DNA of 64,000 bases from Leptodactylus fallax (GCA_947044405.1 CAMRHE010000028.1:6615001-6679000), one strand, 5' to 3'; shown: positions 1-12,146, counted from the first letter of the stretch. Translations and numbers: made by a program. Notes: generated by a model not told the origin, from the letters alone.

Positions 1-842
1 TTGTGTGTGCGCTCATGATTGCAATAATGTTTGGCAAGGAATACGAGGAAGTGCATCACAATTGCAGACATGTTGGAAACTGCATTCCATCATTTACCAA
101 ATCGTAAGCCTTTAACATCATAATTTTGAATTCTCTATAGAAAATGGTATTTAAAGTTCTAGCACCCCGAAATCTCTTCTAAGCCTCTTATATGTTGTTG
201 TAGGGGCAGTTAGTGAAATAGTGAACATATCTCTTTTGTGTCAAAGTGCTGTGGACAAAAACAACGGTTAATCCGTAAGCAGTTGGGGTGTTCAGTCAAC
301 TTGGGGAGTGGCCGCATCTCTCAGATCCCCCATTTTTAACCCCTTAACAATTGGCACCCTACTGCTACATTGCACTGAGTGAATAATAGTAGTGCACAGA
401 ACTAGGGGATGTGCCTGGTACATCGCTTCGAGGGTTCTGTTGTATTATATAGCTGGGACCTTGGGGCTATCTGGGGAGTCAGAAAATGCTCCAACTCTAG
501 CAGATTAATCCTATAGACACCATGATCAATAGTGATCATGGCATGTGGGTGTTACATGGGGCCACGCCCCTTCTTTAAATCCCCTGACGCAATTGTGGGG
601 TTTGAAGGGGTTGCCATGGCAGACAAAAGGTCAATCAATGGTCTCCTTCCTGCCTTTCCCTAATAAACATAGGCAGGTAATGTACGATAAACTGCAGAAG
701 TATTGTTTGACCCACTGTGCAATATACTTCAAGTCATCTTGTGGGACAGTAAAATTTAAAAGTAGTATAAAAAAAAAAAAAAATAATTAAATTTCTTTGG
801 CCCTACAGAGAATGCCGTAAAAAAAAAAAAATAAATAATGAT
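1..842. other. No gene or recognised repeat
   Basis: AT-rich non-coding sequence. The longest open frame, 545-790, ends in an A-run and has no recognisable domain, so I do not call it a gene. A-runs lie near 768-783 and 820-832. Confidence 0.6.
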
Positions 843-1440
843 AATACGGCAGTGTACAAATTAATGTGTTTTGATCACCTCATTTCCCAAAAAGCAATAA
901 AATGTGAAAAGTTACACATACCAGAAGATATTACCAATAAAAACTAAAACATGCCCTGCAAAAAAAGAGCCCTCTCATAGCTCAGTCAACAAAATTGTAA
1001 AAAAAAAGTTATGATTGTCAGAATACAGTGACCTCAGGCAATTTTTTTTATTTACGTAAAATAGCATTTTGTTCAGTAACAGAGGTAAAACTTAACAAAA
1101 TCGATATAAATATGGTATCATCATAATCGTAATGACCCCCTCGGAAAGGTTGAGATGTCATTTTTAATACAGAGTGATCATCATAAAAACAAAACGTAAT
1201 GATAGAAATGTAGGTTTTTTTTTTCATGCAAACACCCTAAAAATACTTCTCAAAGCTAATCAAAGCATTATATATATCCCGGAATGTTGGCAGCTATAAA
1301 TACAACTCATCAGTCAAAGAATGAGCCCTAATATGGCTAGATCGACAGAAAAATAAAAAAGTTATGAATTTTGGAAGCAGAAGATGGAAAATATGAAAAA
1401 ACAGTCATTGAGGATTAACACCCAAATTACCCTGTGTCAT
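843..1440 (+). repeat. Dispersed repeat family D, copy 1
   Basis: This A-rich stretch aligns by eye with 9470-9905. Shared words in the same order include 'ACAAATTAATGT', 'GCAATAAAA', 'TCATTTTTAAT' and 'ATGGCTAG.TCGACAGAAA'. A shorter third piece sits at 39793-39930. There is no coding signal and no clear terminal repeat. It is an old interspersed repeat of unknown class. Confidence 0.65.
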
Positions 1441-1900
1441 CTTAGATAATGGAGAAGATCATTCCCAACCCTCTGAATTGAATTGACATTCAGGTTGCTG
1501 TTTCATGGGTGAAATGTTACGACTCTATCCCCCAGCTGATGTGACCCTACGCAAAGCTCTAAGTCTACAGGAACAACGTAAGCAATAAAGGGCTGTGAGC
1601 TAACCCAAGGTTTTAGAACGGGGAGGAAAAGTGCCCTACTGCCCCAAGACAGGATTACATTTTGACATTTGCTATGAGGACTGCTCACTCAACAGGTCTA
1701 CTAGGAAATTATTCACCAAACATGGCATATTTGGCACAAGAGTAAATCCAGTATCGGAGTAGCGTCCATTGGGTCCATCTTCCATCTATACAGAATATGT
1801 GCATGCCCACTTTTTATTGTAGTGTAGGCTTTGCGAGGCGTGTACACACACGACATAGCATCAGTAAGAGATATCTATTGTGAATTTCCCAAGGAACAGA
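1441..1900. other. No gene or recognised repeat
   Basis: No open frame longer than 61 codons, and nothing matches elsewhere in the window. Confidence 0.5.
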
Positions 1901-2335
1901 CCTACTGATAAGTCATTGGCTCCAAGTCAACTCCAAATGGAGTTGTCTTCTGTAGGATCCTTGTGGACTGTGCTAGAGCCTGAGCCCACCATAGGATTTT
2001 CTGGCACATAGGCCTGTCTAAAGCCCTCCCATACACAACGGTAGGGCAACCTATGTTATCCAAATTCTCCACCCCAAAAGTTGATGTTGGAGGATTAGTC
2101 ATGCTGTTGACTTTTATCATTCCTGATCCTTTGTTCCAGCAGGAGATCACCACCACCATTAGTTTTTGGTCACCTTCTCCCCTCTCTCCACTGAAAACAC
2201 ATGCACACTTGGTTGAGGCCACCATGCATGTCTATAGGGGAATAACTGTTAGCCAAACAAGAATTTGTCCTCCACCTAATGAATGTGTATGGGCATCTTT
2301 ACTACATTGGAAGTTTTATATAATTTTATTATAAC
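1901..2335. repeat. Possible dispersed repeat
   Basis: The segment is richer in GC than its flanks and carries overlapping open frames on both strands (107 and 93 codons) with no recognisable domain. Two-strand openness and abrupt composition edges suggest a repeat insertion rather than a gene, but there is no second copy in this window to prove it. Confidence 0.3.
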
Positions 2336-3440
2336 AAAAAAAATAAGTTATAATAAACCGACAAACTATATCCCCTATGCCTTGCGTCTTCCACTACACA
2401 ATATTTCAGAATTACTCCGTAAATGTCACAACGTGCAAAGTGTTGCAATAACGTAAACCGCATCTACACGGCGTAAAAAGGATACATGAAGATTGGCATT
2501 TAGACAATAAACATATCTGACGGGATATTATTTTCAGTCTTATCCTTTCAATTTAAATGAGGAATATTTGGGGGGGAAAAAACTTGTATTCGAGGAATTT
2601 TCTAGCGACACAAGATTTCTATATAATCACGGCATGTTCTTTTGCTATTGCGTATTGTGATCTGAATATTACTAACACAAGTAAATAAGCACGCTCGGAA
2701 AATCAGCATCTCCAGGGGATGAATCTAAATAAGCCTCTCTCTACTTTCTGTTTGCATAGAGTTATACAAGGAAAAGGAGCATTATGAGTATTATTACAGG
2801 GCAAGCAAGAAGCAGCTGGGTTTATGAAAAGTATAAAAAAAAAACGGACTGGGAAAATGGAAATAGAGCTCGCAAAGCCACCTTGGTGGATCTTCTTCCA
2901 CATTGTCTCAGAAATCACTGTCACTTACGATATATTGCTTATTACATTCTTGTCTTATAAAATACACAGTAAAGCTACGGTCACAGGAGATGGTTTTTCT
3001 TTATCCTGGTTGAGGATGATACTCCGCAGAGCCGACGGAGAAGAGACGCCATCGTGACTGCGAGGATTAAACTGCACTTATTTTGTATATTTTAAAAACA
3101 GGCGGAAATCTTCTGCCTCTTGGTTATATCATCTTTATATCTATCGCCAAACGGCCGGGTACGGTAATGAAATCTGTATTGGTATTTGATACGCCCGCTT
3201 CATCTGTCTATTTTTGAACAGTAACATTGTAATACAAGCTGTAATGAAAGGAATTGTGCAGGGTAAGAAACAGTGCCACATCGGTCTACAGGTTATGTCT
3301 GGTATCGCAGCACAGGGATATCGAAGTGAATGGAGAAAGAACACCAGCACAGTCTTTCTTGCATTTGATACATTTGCTTCTATTTAGGTCATCGGGGTTT
3401 CACAAGATCCCTTCCTTCAATTTTGTGGTCCCCACAGGGG
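2336..3440. other. Repeat-poor AT-rich sequence
   Basis: No repeat family found elsewhere in the window recurs here. Short open frames of 69-77 codons on both strands carry no domain and are taken as chance. It could hold regulatory DNA, but nothing here proves it. Confidence 0.45.
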
Positions 3441-4221
3441 AGGACTGGTTCTTAAAGGGATTATCCAAGACTACATATTGTAGCTTATCCTTCGGATAAG
3501 TCATTAATGAGATTGTTGGACAGCGTTAGACTGAGGTTTCAAGGGTCTACCAGATAGAATTATTATGGGGGGCCATCCTTCAACAACCCCAAGGAAATAG
3601 ACCTTAGTACCCTTTAAATTTGATGTATTCTACTGAACTATTATGGTGTTAGAGTCTAAGCACACAATAGAATCTTATGGCACTTGGTGTCCCAATGGTC
3701 CAATACAGGATATTCCCACCGATCACTGATAAATGCAGTGCATGGAGCTGGAAGCGTATGGCTCCAAACACTGTGTACTGGCCATGCCACACTATTGCAT
3801 CTTATTTCTAAGTCACTTCAACATCCCTGATCCTTTAGATCAGCCAACAGCTCTCTCACCTGCCTCCCCTATACACATGTGCAGTAGCCTTGCAGTGCAA
3901 GTGCAAAGACTGGGAGAGAGGAGAAAGCCATCACAGAATATAAGTGCTCCCAGGGCTGAAGGCCCGCCCCCAGTGCACCAACTGCCTCATATGCATAAGA
4001 CTTTAAAGTTGTTGACAAATATTACAGAGGTGTGATGTGCTCTGCAATGTGGTGGTGACAGAGGATTATGGGTAGACTCCCTTTAAAGGCCATATATGAG
4101 GGTTCTAATAGGGGATATGGAAAGGTTTAATATAAGTGAAACGCCCCTGTATATAAAAATGAATGCATATCCCCTTATATCTGGTGCCTGCCACAGCTTA
4201 CACTGTTGTGATTGGGCGAAT

Positions 4222-4223
<2 letters not shown>
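3441..4223. repeat. Fragments of T2-like and other dispersed repeats
   Basis: 'CTTAAAGGGATTATCCAAG' near 3450 resembles the left end of T2-like elements, and 'GACTCCCTTTAAAGGCC' near 4075-4090 carries a right-end-like TTTAA. The interval between them is not clearly palindromic, so I cannot say these are the two ends of one element. No gene is visible. Confidence 0.35.
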
Positions 4224-4268
<45 letters not shown>

Positions 4269-4272
4269 ATAT
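4224..4272. repeat. (AT)n microsatellite
   Basis: About 20 AT dinucleotides, nearly uninterrupted, degrading into GATATAT at the right edge. Confidence 0.95.
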
Positions 4273-4899
4273 TTTTAGCTCTTCTTTGTGCACTACCCTC
4301 TCGTCGGTGTGTGATATGAGAGGTTAGGTCTGTGCCATTCACATTAAGTAAAGGACTTAACTGAGGTCTCTATTCACTAGGGTACAAGTAGCCATTATCA
4401 CTGGTTAATAGCCATTCATCGGGCTACTTGTGTGCCGCCACCTCTTACAATAAGTGCTTCTTTTTTTTGTTGTATTTCAGTTTATGCATAATAGCAGTTG
4501 AAGTGAGGTCAAGGAGTCACGGACTAAGAATATAACGCGCTTCTGCTCTGCGGAGAAATGGTAAATCTCCGGTATTAGACACACTCATGCACTTGATGCA
4601 TCATGATAATGTTACTCAACCAAATGTCAGCGCCATCACTTTGTACTCTTTAAAAGGGTTAAACAGGTTACAATAAGACTGACGACAGATGCGGTTCTTT
4701 CATAGCAATCGCCGCTGTCATCCGGTTTCCTTTGCTTTTTTTTTTAAGGTATTTGGTAAAATGCATCGAAGTCTTCTACTCATCATGCGGAATGATAAAG
4801 CCAGGAAGAATGTAATATCACGTGGTGCATTGCAGTTCTCTGGATTACAAGTGACGCATAAACTAGAATTTTTGCTCTTAAATTTGAAAACTTAAAATT
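4273..4899. other. No gene or recognised repeat
   Basis: Short open frames only. Nothing recurs elsewhere in the window. Confidence 0.45.
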
Positions 4900-5260
4900 C
4901 CTTGTGAAAATTTTTTTTTAAACGGTATGTATCGCCAGATTTATTTATTAAAACCAGAAATGTATCGGGTTTTTTTGTCTAATTTATTTTTATTTTCTGT
5001 TTGTAGATATTTTATTCTATTTTCTGTACATGGTTATGGGCGCGGCCATCTTGCTGAGCTTCACCTCTGCTCTGTTTACAGCATTTAGTAATATGCTTTA
5101 CAGCACAGTCATGGCCGTAGCAGCAATATTCTAAAGCTAAGGGTTCATTGTTGCTTGGATATTTTCTGGAATATATCTTCTGCTGTACAAAGCCCTTATA
5201 GAGTCAGGGGGAAGTTTAATTCCTTTAAAGGGAATGTGTCATCTGAAAATTTTTTAATCA
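4900..5260 (+). repeat. Dispersed repeat family H, copy 1
   Basis: 'GCGGCCATCTTGCTGAGC' and the following 'CAGCACAGTCATGGCCGTAG' match 40120-40200 on the same strand and 57640-57740 in reverse. At 5223 a TTTAAAGGGAATGTGTCA terminus resembles the end of the other H copies, so H probably has T2-type TTAA ends. The copy is rearranged or split. Confidence 0.55.
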
Positions 5261-5599
5261 ATTTTATTAATTTTTTTGCGTGATTTTTATTTATTTCTAT
5301 TAATTGTCCATGTCTATCTGTCTGTCTAATCTCAGTCTCATGAAGGTGTGCCAGGTGTGTAATTTGAAAGTGCCAGAACCCATACCAAATTATTACCAAA
5401 TCTATCTCAATGTTTGGGTCAAAGCATAAGTGGTTCCAAATATACAACCTGATCATCAGACCATAGCAGGACAATGTTATTAAAACACTACCGGCCACAA
5501 TGGTACCACATACTACCGACCACCACACACTACCGGCCCCAAACCGTAGGTAGAAAATATAGGATGGGGCTTTGGCGACAACACACCAAAAATAAGACA

Positions 5600-5960
5600 C
5601 ATTCATAGCCCTAGATTAATATGGATGCCAGACTAGAACACTCAATTAATTCAGACCCCAGACCAGATCCTCAAAGTAATTCAGGTCCCACTTCACGCCC
5701 CTCAGTTGTTCACAACTCACACCAGACTCTAGAATTTTTTTAGACCCCTAAATTATCTCAGTTCTCTTAATTCACACCCCCTCCAGGCCCCTCAATTAAT
5801 ACACACCCCCTCCAGGGCCCTAAATTAATGCAGGACAGACACCTAAATTCCCAAACAAGGTCCCAAAATGAATCCAGACCCTAAATGAGACCCCTGAATT
5901 AACTGGATTGCAATTTAGACCCCTAATTCAGTACCCAAAATTAATCAGACCCCAGATCTG
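5600..5960. repeat. Degenerate minisatellite, 'CAGACCCC...AATTAAT' type
   Basis: Loose tandem repetition with a period of roughly 25-35 bp, built on 'CAGACCCC' and 'TCAATTAAT' words, heavily diverged. A related array occurs at 46360-46528 and continues after 47212, where it is split by an inserted element. Confidence 0.55.
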
Positions 5961-6864
5961 GCAAAAACAGATGTTTACTTACCTCTCCTCATTCTTGGCA
6001 CTGCTTAGCATCAGGATCTTGTGTGTACAGTGGCCTACGATAGGCTGATGATGGCCAGTGCCAGGACAGTGTTGTGGGCCCTGGAGAGCCTTATATAGTA
6101 GGGGGTCTATGGACCTTAGTTGTAATTGTAATTTTGAACCCTATAGACAATCCTATTTGGGATGCCCTATTAGGTTAAATGAGCACCATAGCGTGACACT
6201 GGCGTGACACTAAGCCAGTCTATGTATTACATGGCCAGATTTGACCCCTGCAAAGAATTTATGGCCAGTTGCATTTTTCCCAGCTGATATTATAGAACCT
6301 ACTACAATGCTGCCCCCAGTGGTTCACTTGTGAATCTTTTTATATATCACTTGTTTGTAAGAATATTGCAGTCTGATTTGGATTCCCATTAATTATTATA
6401 TAGTGGACAGCAAATATTAGATTATTTCTATTCACATCTGTAAATCGGAACGCTATGGATTTGTGCAGAGTGTCTTGACGCCGGATATTTGTTTTGTACT
6501 TTCGGATGGTAAACTTTGTTTAACCTATTTAATGTGCTTCGATAGACAGATACACAGGATGATACTGTAGTGTATGTATGTATTCTAATTTGGATACACT
6601 GGGAAATCCCAGCAGCTTTTCCATATGTTTATTACAATTTCTGCCTAATGTGAACAACAGCTTTAATTCAAATATACACAGTGAACAGCTTTGGCTTTAT
6701 TGACAGTCTGTGTTATACAGCTGGCCGAGTCCTGGAGGAATGAAACCCGTATCAGCAACTCGCACAACTCAACTTTTATTGAACAGTTTAACTTTGGAGA
6801 CAAAGATTCTTAAGGAACCGAGGTGAAAAGGATTATAGGGAAATATGGTGTAATGTAATGTCTC
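5961..6864. other. No gene or recognised repeat
   Basis: No open frame of note and no match to the other families of the window. Confidence 0.5.
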
Positions 6865-7247
6865 TTAAAGGGACGCTGTCATCAAATAATGTAAGCCTTC
6901 CTAAATGAATGTTAGTAGTGCATGAAATAGTTTTCTTCAATGTCTTCACATTGTATTACGTTTTTTTCCGGAGACATTAGTGGGGTCCTTTTACATGGCA
7001 GGGGGTGCTTTATGCTGCCTATATATTTGCAATAGCTGTTGACCAATGCTCATTCAGCTGACAGTTCTTTCTTCCTACCCCATACACATACACACTCAGC
7101 TGCTGTTGGCAACAGAGGGTTAAAGGACCCTGTCCTAGCTTTAGGGTCACTAAACCACCAGTTAGGGTTTAGCATTCTAAAGATCCCGTGAAAATCATTA
7201 ATTTTGGTATTACTTAGAAAAATGTTTAGGTGACAAGTTCCCTTTAA
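6865..7247. mobile_element. T2-like TTAA MITE
   Basis: The left end reads TTAA then AGGGACGCTGTCA. The right end, reverse-complemented, reads TTAA then AGGGAACTTGTCA. TTAA flanks both ends (6865-6868 and 7244-7247), giving 383 bp including the duplicated TTAA. There is no transposase, so it would depend on an enzyme from elsewhere. TTAA duplication with AGG-type ends fits Kolobok/T2 MITEs better than piggyBac, whose ends start CCY. Confidence 0.65.
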
Positions 7248-7429
7248 GTGTACCACAGGATCACTATATATAGGACGCCACATGATTAGCTGATTTGTCT
7301 CCTGGAAGCCATATACAAGGTATACAGCCAGAAGCAGCTCTGCTCCTATTCAGATGAAAAGAAGCAAAGCTGCAGTTCCAGGTGCCATCACTACTGTGTA
7401 CAGAGATGACAGCCAAATCAGTCAATTGA

Positions 7430-7975
7430 TGATGGAACCAGACCCCCAACCCCACCGATCTGATACTGATGACCTATCGTGTGGATAGGTTATCGGTATC
7501 CATTATGCCTGGGTGTCGGACAACCGCCTTTAATTACCTCTATGGACATTCAATGTTTGAGGAATTTGGGCCTCTGAATGTCCCCATAGGACCAGATCAC
7601 TTTAGGAATTTGGCACTGAAATGGACACCGAATTTGACAAGCAGAAAATTTCAGTTTCAGGAATTTGAAACAGACGATGATTTTGAAGTGGATTTTGATG
7701 CTGAATTTGAAGCTGAATTTGGAGCCACTGTACTTTGCCTTTATTGGGCATGCACAAATTCCGTGCCAACGAAAAAAGTATACTTTCTGCCTCCTATTCA
7801 TTTTAATGGGATTTCTCAGGCGGAATCCACCTGAAGATTTTCTGCTAGCTGAAAAAATCTGCTGCTGCCTCCCATTGAAATAAATGGGAGGCAGATTTCA
7901 GACGGAATTTGAGGCGGATTCTGCATCAAAACCTTTGTCAAATTCAGTGCCAAATCCCTAAGTGTGAACTTACCC
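7430..7975. repeat. Dispersed repeat with GAATTTGA-rich core and palindrome
   Basis: Contains clustered GAATTTGA/GAATTTGG words (7610-7725) and a short palindrome around 7866-7890 ('CTGCCTCCCATT' facing 'AATGGGAGGCAG'). It ends with 'AGTGTGAACTTACCC'. The open frame at 7469-7834 encodes an acidic F/D/E-rich stretch that simply reflects the GAATTT words, so it is not called a gene. Confidence 0.5.
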
Positions 7976-8369
7976 TTATCCACCAGCCTGGCCTCTTATC
8001 TTCCTACTTCACTAAGCTGCCTTTACTCTAGTAAGTAGCATGTGGATTGGTGGCTACATAAACTGCCCATATTATAATTCAACACCGGTTGCTGGGGGAG
8101 ATTTGGGACCCTCAACTACATCCCCAAAATATTGTATCCAGTATTATATCAATAGTAAGGACAAAACAAAATGTGATAAAATGTAAAAAAAAAAAAATAC
8201 ATAATAGGTATGACATTTCTGATGAAGGGAACCTGTCAGCAGGATTTGTCAGCAGATTCCAGTCCCCTTGTGGGACAGGGGTAAACAAAAATGTTAAAAA
8301 GGTATAAAAGGAAGTGTAAAAAATATAGTTTGTGGGTTTTTTTTTACAAAACAAAAAAAAAAAAACAAC
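7976..8369. other. No gene; simple A/T runs
   Basis: Non-coding, with A-runs at 8185-8198 and 8350-8364 and a T-run near 8336-8345. Confidence 0.5.
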
Positions 8370-9270
8370 AACTGTATAATTAAACCACTTCAGTACCAGG
8401 CCAGTTTCTATGGTTCAGGACCAGACATATTTTCGGGTTTTTTCATATGTGCAATTTTTGCACATTTTTTCGGTGACTCATAGGGCTTTAGTGTTATGTT
8501 ATTTTTATTTTTGCATGTTTTTTATTTTCTTTTATATCTTGAGAAATATAAACAAAAAAGAGGAGGGAAAATGTGTCTTTTTCATGTTTCACTTTTTTTT
8601 TTTAATAGCACAAAGTGCTACTAAAAAATCTTTTTAAAATATTTTTCTCTCTCTGTTACGGCAATGTTTATTTTGTAATGTGTCGTCAGGGGTGGGGCTA
8701 GAACCTGTGATATTGGCGTGGTATTGGCATATTTATTTTTATAAATTCTTATTTTTTATTTATGTATTTATTTAGGTTTTTTTTTTTTACAGTGTGTCCC
8801 CATAATAGACCTTTATGGGCATCTGAACACTATTTTTGGTGGGGGTGGCCGATTTCCCCTGTAACTGGGGCTGATACCTTAGCCCCTGTTACAAGAGGAA
8901 TGCAGCCTCCTGCCCATGACTGTTGAGTGATCTGGGTTGTCTAGGACCAACAGCTCTAAGGCTGAGGCCCCACATTGCGGAAATGCAGATTTTTTTGTTG
9001 CAGATTTTGCTGCGTTTATTTGAGCCAAAGCCAGGAGTGGATTGAGCAGAAGAGAAAAGTATAAGAACTTTCTATATATTTCCCATTCCTTTTGTAGCCA
9101 TTCTTAGCTTTAGCTCAAAAAACCGCAGTGAAATCTGCAACAAAAGAAGCCACGTTTCCGCAACGTGGGGCCTTGGCCTAACAGTCTATGATCCCCGGTG
9201 AATCACGTGACCACCGGGTCAGAGGGGAGCCGCATCATGGCGGCTCCCATAGCTGTGTATACAGAGGAAG
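8370..9270 (+). repeat. Dispersed repeat family E, interrupted by family A
   Basis: Begins near 'CCACTTCAGTACCAGGCCAG' and contains long T-rich tracts, then GC-rich sequence with 'GGAGCCGC.ATCATGGCGGC' at the right. The same blocks occur in reverse at 52840-53420. A family A element interrupts it at 8960-9178, so E is older than that insertion. No coding signal. Confidence 0.55.
8960..9178. mobile_element. Family A fold-back MITE (PIF/Harbinger-like), copy 1
   Basis: 219 bp. It starts GGCTGAGGCC, ends GGCCTTGGCC and is flanked by TAA on both sides (8957-8959 and 9179-9181). The two halves are near-complementary: 'TTGTTGCAGATTTTGCTGCG' faces 'AAATCTGCAACAAAAGAAG', with 'GAGCCAAAGCCAGGAG' facing the opposite arm around a ~60 bp loop. 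It encodes nothing. A 3-bp TWA duplication with GG-type ends points to PIF/Harbinger. It is nested in family E. Confidence 0.75.
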
Positions 9271-9358
9271 TAATTAAAAATGCATAAACAATGTAAACAA
9301 ACGCATTAAGGTATTCCCATATGTGTATCTAGAAGCCTGCACTATCCACAAAGTGTTG

Positions 9359-9470
9359 TAAAAAAAAAAAAAATATATATATATATATACACACACATAC
9401 ATATCCATACAGATATATATATATCTATATGGATATATATATCTATATATATCTATATAGATATATATAG
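9359..9470. repeat. Compound microsatellite (A)n(AT)n(AC)n with GATATAT
   Basis: A-run at 9359-9373, then AT dinucleotides, a short AC tract, and imperfect GATATAT/CTATAT repeats to about 9470. It sits between E and D repeat copies. Confidence 0.9.
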
Positions 9471-9905
9471 CAAAATGCACAAATTAATGTATTTCGGTCA
9501 CCTCGCCTTCCCCAAAATAGCAATAAAAAGTGATCAAAAAATCACATATACCAAAAATTGGTGCTAATAGAAATTACAGTCCCACAAACAAAAAGCCCTG
9601 ACAAAGCTCCATCAACCAAACAGTAAAATGTTATGGACATCAGAATACGGTGACCCCAAACTGTTTATTTGCTGTGATGTCATTTTTAATGCAGAGTAAA
9701 CACGCCAAAAAAAGCAAAATGCAAAAAATAATAATAAAATTGTGGGGTTTTTCCACACGGACCTCCCCAAAAACATTAATAAAAGCTAATCAAAATATTA
9801 TATATCCCTCAAAATGGTGCGAAATGAAACTCGTCGTGCGAAGAATAAGCCCTCACATGGCTAGGTCGACAGAAAAATAAAGTTATGCATTAATGGGTTA
9901 AATAA
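9471..9905 (+). repeat. Dispersed repeat family D, copy 2
   Basis: Aligns with 843-1440: 'ACAAATTAATGTATTTCGGT', 'TCATTTTTAATGCAGAGT', 'AAAGCTAATCAAA' and 'CACATGGCTAGGTCGACAG' appear in the same order. The small difference in spacing shows indels. No coding content. Confidence 0.65.
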
Positions 9906-9930
9906 ATAGATAAGTTCTAAGGATTGATCG

Positions 9931-10948
9931 TGTTGTAAGAGACAGCCAATGTTGTCTTAAGCTTCATTTGTCTGTATAAACTGTTAATGTTGAATGTATT
10001 TCTGTGATTCTGTTCCTTTAAGACAGCAGCCATTGTAATTGTGACATGATGCTGGAGTGAGACCCCCCCCCCTTTTATGTCAGCCTGCCTGTTCTGCAGA
10101 CAAAGTGTGAGCAGAGAAGCAGGAAGTGACGAGACAGAGAGCAGCAGCCATCTTGGCAAGTGTATTGAACTGGTGTGGAGATTTTTCTGTACAGCTAAGC
10201 TGTATCTTGGTCCAGAGACAAACAGAGTGTAAAGAGACAACAGGACTAGTGAGTCCACGTGAAAGGAACTGTGCTCAGTGGCTGATCAGTGAGACTGACA
10301 TTGTGACTGTGTATATGGATACCACAGATAGAGACTCGCAGTGCTGTTGATGTACTGGACAGCACCTGCTAAACCCCGGCTTACATCCCAGCTCAGTGTA
10401 TGGATTCGGCAGGACTGTCAGTGTGCTGAGTGGAATCTGCTGTTGGATTACATTGCATTCATTGGGTTTCCCTGTTAAAGAGGACTTCATTTCTCCCAAG
10501 ATCCTGATAACCGTGAGGAGAGGACGTTTCGCTATAAAAGAAAGGAACGACTTTGGGCCCCACCGCGCGCTTCTACAGACTGTAAGCGGTCCACCTGGAC
10601 CACTGGGGAAAAGGGGGTGCACCCAAATGTGAAGTCAGGGTCAGTTAGGGATAGTTTTGAGTATATTGTTCATTCAGTGTCCATACTGTAGAAGTGGACA
10701 GAGTAAAAGTAGAAACCATTGCAGAATTTGCCTTGAAATTGTTCATGCTATATTGTATATTTTGCTTGTCTTTAGCCCTGTCATTTTACCTTTAACTAGC
10801 CTTTATTAACTTATAGTAAATATATTTTTTTTTTCTTGAACTACCGCGTGTGCGTTCATTTCTGGTTGCGGAGTCCAAACCACCTGCCTTGCTCTCGGTT
10901 CACAGTGTCTCTCATTATGGAGAGCGGGGTGTACGGGGACTTAGACCA
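9931..10948 (+). mobile_element. Possible solo LTR of a retroelement
   Basis: About 1 kb of GC-richer sequence sits sharply between AT-rich repeats. It starts TGTTGTAAGAGACAGCC. It has a TATA-like GCTATAAAAG near 10530, then a T-rich stretch with TTATTAAC and AGTAAATATA near 10785-10820 where a polyadenylation signal could lie, and a GC-rich end near 10850-10940. The order (promoter-like box, then A-signal, then end) suggests an LTR. I could not find a matching short target duplication, so both boundaries are uncertain and the class is unknown. Frames of 113-115 codons inside show no retroviral domain. Confidence 0.4.
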
Positions 10949-11060
10949 TGCACGGGCTGAATGTTTTCCTGCATGACTATACATCAATGTGCTCAGCTCC
11001 TCCTCCTAATATGCTGCCTGCAGATTGGACTACATGTTCCATGTGACACATCCCTCTGCC
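10949..11060. repeat. Half of a T2-like fold-back element
   Basis: 'TGAATGTTTTCCTGCATGAC', 'TCAGCTCCTCCT' and 'TGCTGCCTGCAGATTGGACT' match the right halves of the fold-backs at 26775-27177 and 43094-43497. The left half is missing, so this copy is truncated, possibly by the adjacent LTR-like insertion. Confidence 0.55.
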
Positions 11061-11169
11061 CTATAAGGACACATCAGTACCATAAAAGTCACAGGATAAT
11101 TCATTTAGCATTTAAGCCCAATTTTCTCTCTTATAAAGAACTTTCTTTTTACTCTGAAAGAGTCCAGGT

Positions 11170-11170
11170 C

Positions 11171-11201
<31 letters not shown>

Positions 11202-11230
11202 TATTTTATTTATATAGTCTTAATAATGAA
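11170..11230 (-). repeat. (AAT)n with inverted LINE-type tail
   Basis: About ten AAT units are followed by 'ATTTTATTTATATAG'. Reversed, this reads like the 'CTATATAAATAAAAT' plus ATT tail that ends the LINE at 16930-16975. It is probably a severely 5'-truncated copy in the opposite orientation. Confidence 0.5.
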
Positions 11231-12145
11231 ATAATAAAATAAATATAATTGGATTATCTGTAGAAATTGTGAAAATTCTTCCCATATATTGATGGAACTG
11301 ACTACTGTCCCAGTAGAGCAGTGCCTCCATCAGGTCTATCTACCTTTCTCCACATTTTATATTTTATAGATTTATATTTCAACAATTTATTTGCATGGTT
11401 TTTTTTTAAGATTTTATCTTTATTGTATGTTTATTCTATAAAATAAAATACTCATAAGAATAAGCACCATAAATGATGTGAAGATCATTTAGATGGTGCA
11501 TATATGGATGTAGGTATATTTTTTGTTGTTCTGTTGTACTAGATAGTAACAAGTTTTATTCTATTGATAATTCGACTTTGAAGAGTTTTGTGAGGCCGTC
11601 ACAGCAGGAGCTCTAAAATAACTGCATTGGAACCGTCTTTGTTTCTCGTTACTTAAAGAGTCATAAAAAATGCAGCACCTTCTTAGCACGAGGGGAGAGG
11701 ACAATTAAGAGAAATCAATAGGAGTTATCCAGCCCATCTTGTTGGCCCGCTCAATGTAAAAACTCACACCGACAGAAAGCTGCAAATAATTAATAATGAG
11801 ATTGACCGTATGTCCAGAGAACTGGACTCCAGCAGTGACAATCTTCAGGCTGTCAGCAGGTGACAGTCGTCAGGTCTTTCAGTCACCAGCATCTCAGCTT
11901 AGGCTGGAGATGACAATGACACTCCTTGCACAGGGACTGACATATGGTCACTGGTGAAAAGATACCAACCAGTAATTAATTTCAGAAAAAGGTTTATTGT
12001 TCGGAGGATTTTTGTGACTTGTGGAAGGAAAATATTAAGTCTAAATATACCGACCTGCACCGAAGAAACCTCCAGTCAAAATATAGATATAGCACCACTC
12101 AGTTTGCGATTTAACTCTTAGTTAGTCATCATAATATAGGTTAAG
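11231..12145. other. No gene or recognised repeat
   Basis: AT-rich sequence without an open frame of note. 11580-12050 is somewhat more complex and low-copy within the window. Confidence 0.5.
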
Positions 12146-12146
12146 G

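Noticed and set aside
4224..4272. (AT)n as a replication origin or matrix-attachment site
   Set aside because: A plain dinucleotide run is not evidence for either function.
5196..5606. 136-codon minus frame with a hydrophobic middle
   Set aside because: It overlaps the end of family H and a T-rich tract; no recognisable domain, start context or neighbouring gene features.
7469..7834. Acidic frame with EFE/DFD repeats
   Set aside because: It is explained by repeated GAATTTGA words in a dispersed repeat, and overlapping frames on both strands are open.
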